Origin: Hanleya hanleyi
Taxonomy: Eukaryota; Mollusca; Polyplacophora; Lepidopleurida; Hanleyidae
Assembly: GCA_036873755.1 (NCBI GenBank)
Contig: JAVTVY010037342.1
Location: 103,207 to 167,206, forward strand
Length of the DNA: 64,000 nt
Direction of reading: 5' to 3'
Shown here: one piece after another, positions 58,431-64,000 of the stretch
Numbering within the stretch: the stretch's first letter is position 1
How the letters are laid out: each line of letters begins with the position of its first letter
Program-made: the position numbers and the translations under genes
Notes under the pieces: generated by a model
Told to the model about the DNA's origin: nothing
The model's input: the letters and a program-made list of their open reading frames with translations, nothing else
The model's database searches: none

Positions 58431-58560
58431 TATAAAAGGAGTCCATTTTTAGGGTAGGGGTGTATTCATTGCAATTTGACTTACCTGACCTGACCTGCCT
58501 GCCAGCCTACTTGCCTGCCTGCCTGCTTGCCTATCCGCTTGTATGAGACGAAAAGCATGA
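58431..58560 (+). promoter_or_regulatory. TATA box, CCTGCC leader and 5-codon uORF of the polymerase gene
   Basis: TATAAAAGG at 58431-58439 is followed by a leader rich in CCTGCC repeats (58480-58525). The first ATG (58543) opens a 5-codon reading frame whose TGA (58558-58560) overlaps the polymerase ATG (58557) as ATGA, an arrangement that permits termination-reinitiation. Confidence 0.6.
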
Positions 58561-61500
58561 GACGTGGAGAAGATTTTCCCTGGGACCCAGCAGTACCTCC
58601 GGTTGAAGTCTTGCCTGAAGATGAGCGTGTCAGGGACATTTATCAACGTCACTGGGCTACCATACGCCATTGTTTTCACCGTGACCGTCGTCTATTGGAC
58701 TTGTATAACTACCGACTGCAGGACCTCACGTATCTGTCTACCTATGCCGAGAACATTTTCAAAGATCAGGTGACAGCGTTCAAGTTGAATATGACATTCG
58801 GGTACATTTTACGGCACAAGGAGACGGACCAGCTGCGGTATTATTATCCCAGCAATAATACCTATGTGTTTGATCAGCCGTTCACGGTGACGGATGCCAT
58901 TTCTCTGGAGCCACTCATCGACCAATTGACTACGTTGGATCCATTGGAATGGGCCCGGTTACAACGCCCCAATACCCAATGGCTTGTGGAAATGGTGACC
59001 AACGTCACATTTTTCGTCACGAAAATGAGAGATCATCCTATCGGTGCTCCTGTACTACTCCCCCGTGGTTGCTTCATCGACCCGGCCTGTATGCATTAAC
59101 AGCAGGGATAAAGGGGCCCTACAAAGACCGGAAATGTCTGTTTCGGTGTTTGGCCGTGCATGTGGACGAGTGTAACCCCAAGGCTTGTGACACAGTGGCC
59201 GATGACTATTGGGAACAGTATTTACAGCAGCAAGACTTGGATAAGCGGCACTTCCGTGGAGTGCCGTTCAAGAATTTGGATGACGTGGAAACACTGTTCG
59301 ACATCAATATCTTTGTATACCGATTACGATGCGAAGAGGAGGGTACATTTGTGGCTGAATTGGTTCGTCGTTCAACAGAACGGTATGCTGCTACGATGAA
59401 AGTCAATGTGTTCGACGACAATGGCGTGAATCATTTTTCGCTGATCTCCAATATGAGCCAGTACGCTCAGTCTTTCAGTTGTGCCCAATGCCATCGGGTG
59501 TTTAAACAGTCTTACAACTTACATCGCCACGAGAAAATCTGTGACAACAGTGTCAAGCGAGTATATCCGGGTGGAGTGTATCATAATATGCCTACTATTT
59601 TCCAGGAACTGGCCGATGAGGGTGTGATGATACCGGAAGAGGACCGTTATTTTCCCTACCGGGCGTGTTACGATTTTGAGGCCCTGTTGGAGCCCATGGA
59701 CATGTTCTCAGCAAAAACGCAGTGGACGCAGCGCCATATTCCTCTGAGTGTCAGTATTTCCAGCAACGTACCCGGCTATGACGCTGCGCCTGTCTGCTTC
59801 GTGTCGTCGGGGGACTCCCATGAGTTGATCACCCGCATGATGGAGTATTTAGAGGAAGTCAGTGCGGCTAGTACAGAACTATTGGTGGCCAAGTTTCAGG
59901 ACGTACTGGACCAACTGGACGACCGCATTTCTATACCGGGTGTAGCGTTTAGTGACGATGAAGAGTCCGAGTCCGAGTCCGAGTCCCTGCAGTCGCAGCC
60001 TCTGCAGTCGCAGGATGTGCCTTTACCGAAACCATATGCGGAGAAATTGAAAGTGCGCTTCCTACAACACCTAGGCCAGTTACCGGTGCTCGGCTTCAAC
60101 TCGGGACGTTATGATTTGAACATGGTGAAGGAATTTCTCTACCCTTACTTGGCCCAGGCTAATACCATCAAGTCCGTGATCAAGAAGATCAATAATCATA
60201 TGGCCCTCACTACCACATCACTGCATTTCCTGGATGTACGAAACTACCTAGCTCCTAATTGTAGCTATGACCAGTGGGTCAAGGCCTATAACTGTGCACA
60301 AACCAAAGGGAGGTTCCCTTACACGTATATATCATCGCTCGACCGTTTGCAGGAAACACAGTTGCCACCCCGGCACGCCTTCTTTGATGATTTGAAGCAA
60401 GTGGAATGTCCGGAAGACACGTACCGGGAACTACAGCAGGTATGGAACGATGAACATATGCAGACCTTGCGAAATTTCCTGATATGGTATAATAACCTAG
60501 ATGTGGTTCCTTTCCTGGAAGCGGCCGAGAAAATGGTGCAACTCTTTCGTCGCCAAATGCACGTCGACATCTTCAAGGAGTGCTTGAGTTTACCGGGTCT
60601 AGCGCTTCGCCATCTTTTTCAAGAGTGTGCTACGTACTTCTCGCTGATACAGCAAAAAGATGCAGACATGCGTGATTGTCTAAAGCAGAACATTGTGGGC
60701 GGCCCGAGTCTTATTTTTCACCGTTATCACGAGAAGGACGTCACTACTCTCCCCAGTGGAAAACCCTGTGCTAAGATCATCGGTTTCGATGCGAATGCCT
60801 TGTACCTGTGGTCGCTGGCCCAACCTATGCCCAGTGGCCATTATACACGTTGGTTGGCGGAAGGTCGGCATTTTACACCGCAACGCACACCCTACAAGCA
60901 TCTGGCTGATCAGTGGTTGGATTGGGAAGCCTATCGACGGGCCATTTATATACGACACCAGACCAACGCCACAGAGAAGCGCATAGGAGATCGTCGACTT
61001 CCCGTCGATGGGTTTGCCCTGGTGGGTAGCACACCCACCGTATTCCAATTTTACGGTTGCTATTGGCACGGCCACGAATGCCATTTCAGCGCTGGACGCT
61101 TCAACGAGCGACGTGGAAAAACACCGCAAGAATTACGCGAAGAAGTGGTGGCGAACGGTGATTATGTGAAAGAGAGAGGATACCATCTGATTGAAATGTG
61201 GGAGTGTGAATTTCACACGATGTGTCAGGCCCTACCCCATTTACGACGTTTCCTAAAAGAGCGCGAGTACCCCTTGAGTCGTCGGCGACTGCTGAGTCTG
61301 CCACAGATGTTGGACGCCATTCGTTCGGGGGACCTCTACGGCTTTGTCGAATGTGATTTGCATGTTCCCGACACTCTCAAGCCTCTCTTCGCCCAGTGCC
61401 CTCCCATCTTTAAGAACACGCTGGTGGGTCGGGTGGATATTGGGGACACCATGAGGACCTATGCGGAGCAACACGAGTGTTTGCCTCAACCTCGACGGAT

Positions 61501-62473
61501 GTTGATTGGTAGTATGTGGGCCGAGAAAATCTTGCTGGGCACCCCCTTACTGCAGTGGTACATGAACCACGGTTTGGAAATTACCCAAATATATCAAGTG
61601 ATACAGTACGTACCCGACGCTTGTTTTGCGGAGAATGCCGACATCGTGACGTCGGCCCGTCGTCAAGGTGATGAATACCCGAGTGAGGCCATCATCGGTG
61701 AATCTTGGAAGCTCACTGGCAATGGTTATTACGGAAAAACGGTAACGAACCAGGATAAGCACGTCAACGTGAACATTTGTACTACTGCCCAAGCCCGCAA
61801 AAAAGTCAATTCTCCTCTGTTTCGGTCCGTGGAGGTCATCGATGACGACACCTATGAAGTCACTTCAGCCAAGAAGACTATCCGGTACAACTTACCCCTG
61901 CAGATTGGATGTATGGTATACCAGGTGGCCAAGCTGAGGATGCTGCAGTTTCTCTATGACTTCATGGGTGTGTATTTTAATCCCTCAGACTGGCAACTCA
62001 TGGAAATGGATACCGACTCGGCCTACATGGCCGTCTCTAATGCGGATTGGGAGTCCCTGGTGAAACCGGAGTTACGGGCCCAGTATGAAGCGGAACGGGA
62101 CCAGTGGCTACCTCGACGTGACCATTACCAGTACGATAAGCGTACGCCGGGCCTGTTCAAGCTGGAGTGGAGTGGGGATGCTATGATTGCGCTCTCCTCC
62201 AAGACGTATTACTGTTACGGAGGAGACGGAGGAGACGGAGAGGAAAATAAGTTTAGCTGCAAAGGGGTGAGCCGGCGCGATCCCAACATCGACAAAGCCT
62301 TGTACTTGAACGTGCTGCAAAGCCAGGCCAGTGCGAGTGGCACTAACCGAGGATTTCGCGTGGTGGACCACCAGATGCGGACGTACATCCAGCAACGAGA
62401 CGCCTTTACTTTCTTTTACCCCAAACGAAAAGTGTTGGCCGACGGTGTGAGCACCACTTACTTGGACTTGTGA
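58557..62473 (+). CDS. Polinton protein-primed-type family-B DNA polymerase, with one -1 frame change
   Basis: ATG at 58557 opens 180 codons (stop 59097-59099) covering the N-terminal region: FGYILRHKETDQLRYYYPSN, LEWARLQRPNTQWLVE. The rest lies in the -1 frame, open from 58949 to 62473. Both frames overlap over 151 bases and family-like sequence switches near 59065-59095 (LTAGIKGPYKDRKCLFRCLA follows). Numbered from 58949: a C2H2 finger (~175-195), exonuclease motifs YDFEALLEP (D242), FNSGRYDLN (N384) and YNNLDVVPF (D518), an Asp/Glu/Ser-rich insert (~335-350), polymerase motif A DANALYLW (D614), motif B GNGYYGKT (924) and motif C MDTDSAY (D1021). All catalytic residues are present. Total length would be ~1300 residues, somewhat long for the family. 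The break may be a mutation, an assembly error or recoding. The gene converges on protease and capsid genes. Confidence 0.9.
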
Positions 62474-62521
62474 ACAATGTCGAACTATAACTGTTGATAC
62501 ACGAGTTATAAAACTGTAAAA

Positions 62522-62605
62522 GTCAGGATGGCCGAGTGGTCTAAGGCGCCGGTATTAAGTGCTGGTCGGCGAATGCTGTCGTAGGTTCGAATCCTACTCC
62601 TGACA
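62522..62605 (+). tRNA. tRNA-Leu (anticodon UAA)
   Basis: 84 bases fold as a class II tRNA. The acceptor stem GTCAGGA/TCCTGAC is perfect, the D arm contains GGCCGAGTGGTCTAAGGC, the anticodon stem CCGGT/GCTGG encloses loop ATTAAGT (anticodon TAA), there is a long variable arm, and the T arm is GTAGG-TTCGAAT-CCTAC with discriminator A. A and B box promoters are intact, and a T7 Pol III terminator begins about 5 bases after the gene. It has no intron. It lies 49 bases after the polymerase stop, inside the Polinton. Confidence 0.92.
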
Positions 62606-62723
62606 GAACTTTTTTTGTACCACTTGTATATACATACCACTACTATTCTATGTGTACATACCCTTACTATTTGTACCCTGTATTCTATTTGTATATATAG
62701 TGTAACCCATTCTTGTTGACTTA

Positions 62724-62770
62724 AATAAAAAAAAAGTCAAATCATTTTTGTGTTTTTTTCATCTTTTATT
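62724..62770. terminator. Converging polyadenylation signals
   Basis: AATAAA on the plus strand at 62724-62729 (polymerase) and on the minus strand at 62765-62770 (protease/capsid) lie 36 bases apart. TTGACTT and AAGTCAA around the first can form a hairpin. Confidence 0.6.
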
Positions 62771-62834
62771 CAACATCAATGAACGTCAGAACAACAACGT
62801 CATAAGAATAACGTGATAATAATAAACAAGTGGC

Positions 62835-62852
62835 CTGCGCGCGCGCGCGCAG
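62835..62852. repeat. (CG)n palindrome
   Basis: An 18-base perfect palindrome of alternating CG (ctgcgcgcgcgcgcgcag), just beyond the protease stop codon. Such tracts can adopt Z-DNA. Confidence 0.8.
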
Positions 62853-62859
62853 TACATTT

Positions 62860-63336
62860 TTAAGTTAACCAGAGAAATGGAGCATGCACATTAAAACGAG
62901 AGGCCGTCCAGTCATAGACGAGGACATCACGGTCTTCGGCTTGACAATAATCATCAAACATGTGTACGATAGTGGGCATAGAATGTACTCTACTCCGGTG
63001 AGTGAGATAAAACACACAGTACTGTCCGCACACACTACTCAAGGGTCCTTGTAATCTTTGAGTATTCCAACGCCACTTTGTAGTAGAGACGTCCATGAAT
63101 TTCACCAAATCGGTATGTAGGGGTGCAAGTCCGTAGGAATCAAAGTATTCGCCTTGGCCTAGGGTGTCCACGTACACAGCTACCCAATGTTCACCGGGTC
63201 GACTCCTCGTGTCTGTATTCAGGATGTAGGCTGCTGGGGTGGTGGAGTGGGTGGGAAACACATTGCGTGGAAACACACCTCGAAAGGGGATCTTCGGATC
63301 ACGCTGGAGTATGCCTATCAGCTGCTCTGTATCCAT
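62860..63336 (-). CDS. Adenain-type cysteine protease (Polinton PRO)
   Basis: 158 residues, close to the usual length of adenovirus-type maturation proteases. Catalytic residues in the expected order are His50 (GEHWVAVY), Asp66 (EYFDSYG, in place of the Glu of adenain), Gln96 and Cys103 in LQGPLSSVCGQYC, with the same 7-residue Gln-to-Cys spacing as adenain. In Polintons this enzyme is thought to process capsid proteins during virion maturation. Its ATG lies 11 bases after the capsid gene's last sense codon's stop region on the same strand, so the two are tightly packed and probably expressed together or from closely spaced starts. All key residues are present and the frame is intact. Confidence 0.93.
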   Translation of the reverse strand: MDTEQLIGILQRDPKIPFRGVFPRNVFPTHSTTPAAYILNTDTRSRPGEHWVAVYVDTLGQGEYFDSYGLAPLHTDLVKFMDVSTTKWRWNTQRLQGPLSSVCGQYCVFYLTHRSRVHSMPTIVHMFDDYCQAEDRDVLVYDWTASRFNVHAPFLWLT

Positions 63337-63347
63337 GATGATGACTC

Positions 63348-64000
63348 TTAGCTGGCGTAGTCACACAGCACGTTTCTTTGCTGATCCACGCTGATGACGT
63401 TATCAAACTCGGCGTAGCCAATCACGTTAATGGTGTGGGTTAGAGCGGTGGCGAAACGCAGTTCCAACCGTAGGTTTCCTTTCTTCAGCAAAGCCAGTTG
63501 ATGATCGTGTTCCAAGGTGGGGGTGAGGTCAAAGGCGAACAATGTGTACCCACGGGTAAAGTCGTCTCGAGTGATGTTATTGCCTTCGTCCTGGTTGTTT
63601 TGTCCTGTGCCTGTAAACAGGTTCAGGTAGGTCCGCACATAGTTTTTGTTAAGAAAGTCCGGTTGTAATGGACGGGCTGGAATTTGATGGCCGGCCACGT
63701 GCAGTGTCACAAAGTTGATGTTGAAATGCTCAAATTTGAACGGATTCTCAGCCCAATTTCCATTGAAAGCGGTGTTGGTCACACACGCCAGGGTAAGACG
63801 TTTAGGCAGATCCCCTAGAAATAAATTTTCACGGTTGGCCATCATCGTACCTGCTGGCACAGAGAACACCTTGGTCTGTACGCGTCGAATGGGGTACTGG
63901 GCTGGTTTTTTCGATAAGGCTTGCATGTGACTCAGCAATACGCCCTGTTGCAAATCTACCGTACGCACAAACAGGGCCGCATCTTCAATGACGATGTTGT
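63348..64000 (-). CDS. Polinton major capsid protein (double jelly-roll), C-terminal part
   Basis: The open frame runs through the right edge of the window, so the N-terminal part is missing. About 216 codons are visible. Recognisable blocks are ALFVRTVDLQQGVLLSH, YPIRRVQTKVFSVPAG, NLFLGDLPKRLTLACV, FNGNWAENPFKFEHFNINFV, PLQPDF, the RTYLNLFTGTG box, ITRDDFTRGYTLFAFDLTP and the terminal INVIGYAEFDNVISVDQQRN. These match the widespread invertebrate family annotated as 'F54H12.2-like', which is the double-jelly-roll capsid protein of Polintons. No stop or frameshift is seen in the visible part. It would form the shell of a virus-like particle together with the protease-processed partners. Confidence 0.9.
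   Translation of the reverse strand, partial: NIVIEDAALFVRTVDLQQGVLLSHMQALSKKPAQYPIRRVQTKVFSVPAGTMMANRENLFLGDLPKRLTLACVTNTAFNGNWAENPFKFEHFNINFVTLHVAGHQIPARPLQPDFLNKNYVRTYLNLFTGTGQNNQDEGNNITRDDFTRGYTLFAFDLTPTLEHDHQLALLKKGNLRLELRFATALTHTINVIGYAEFDNVISVDQQRNVLCDYAS

Larger units (their letters stand above)
56242..64000. mobile_element. Polinton (Maverick) element, left part, exact left border uncertain
   Basis: Contains a protein-primed-type family-B polymerase, adenain-type protease and double-jelly-roll capsid protein, the diagnostic set of virus-like Polintons. Upstream tandem repeats probably belong to the long terminal inverted repeat. The packaging ATPase, minor capsid protein and integrase would lie beyond 64000. 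Confidence 0.85.

Noticed and set aside
57765..58457. Long overlapping frames (up to 230 codons) on both strands
   Set aside because: They are translations of the 37-bp tandem repeat, whose length not divisible by three opens several frames. No protein evidence.
58527..58556. Polymerase start at 58527
   Set aside because: That codon is TTG. The first in-frame ATG is 58557, just after a TATA box and leader.

Overview
The window is animal nuclear DNA, most likely from a mollusc and probably a gastropod. The evidence is spliced genes with GT-AG introns, SINE tails ending in GCGACGTTAAA followed by a CACT-rich tail, the dispersed AAGGGGAGATAACT motif, and very dense small repeats. Host coding content is low. 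Most of the sequence is transposon, satellite and viral-like DNA.

Layout. 1-3950: the 3' half of a FET-family (FUS/EWSR1/TAF15/cabeza) RNA-binding protein gene, six exons in one continuous frame. 4700-13640 and 23205-25213: arrays of ~130-260 bp units carrying nuclear-receptor half sites and at least 12 GGTCAnnnTGACC palindromes, in both orientations, partly packaged in an element with ~280 bp inverted ends. 16100-20440: a small unrecognised spliced gene on the minus strand and a decayed DIRS-type tyrosine recombinase. 25630-30300: remains of a Polinton-like (Maverick/adintovirus-type) element, with a broken family-B DNA polymerase containing an intron, a small late-type protein, a membrane protein with a PC4-like tail, a truncated second copy of that protein, and repeated TATA cassettes. 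31200-43700: inverted duplicated repeats, a 3 kb block with a small membrane-protein ORF, a reverse-transcriptase pseudogene, TTAA-flanked MITEs and a ~150 bp satellite. 43650-44510: a relic of the small Polinton protein and a LINE reverse-transcriptase fragment split by a palindromic array. 46922-47452: a Tctex-type dynein light chain gene on the minus strand. 47500-56200: largely gene-free DNA with minisatellites and hairpins.

56240-64000: the left part of a better-preserved Polinton of a second lineage. A repeat-built control region with CRE, NRF1-like and YY1-like sites and a TATA box lies before a protein-primed-type DNA polymerase on the plus strand, whose frame breaks once by -1. It is followed by an intact-looking tRNA-Leu(UAA) gene. 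Convergent minus-strand genes encode an adenain-type cysteine protease and the C-terminal part of a double-jelly-roll major capsid protein, 9 bases apart. The element runs off the right edge.

How parts fit: polymerase, protease and capsid protein are the core set of a self-replicating, virion-capable Polinton. The tRNA and the promoter-like terminal repeats are the unusual additions. Repeats related to its control region also occur inverted at 34800-35230, next to a TATA-driven 103-residue ORF, so an end of another related element probably lies there. No homology search was possible; family calls rest on motif recognition.
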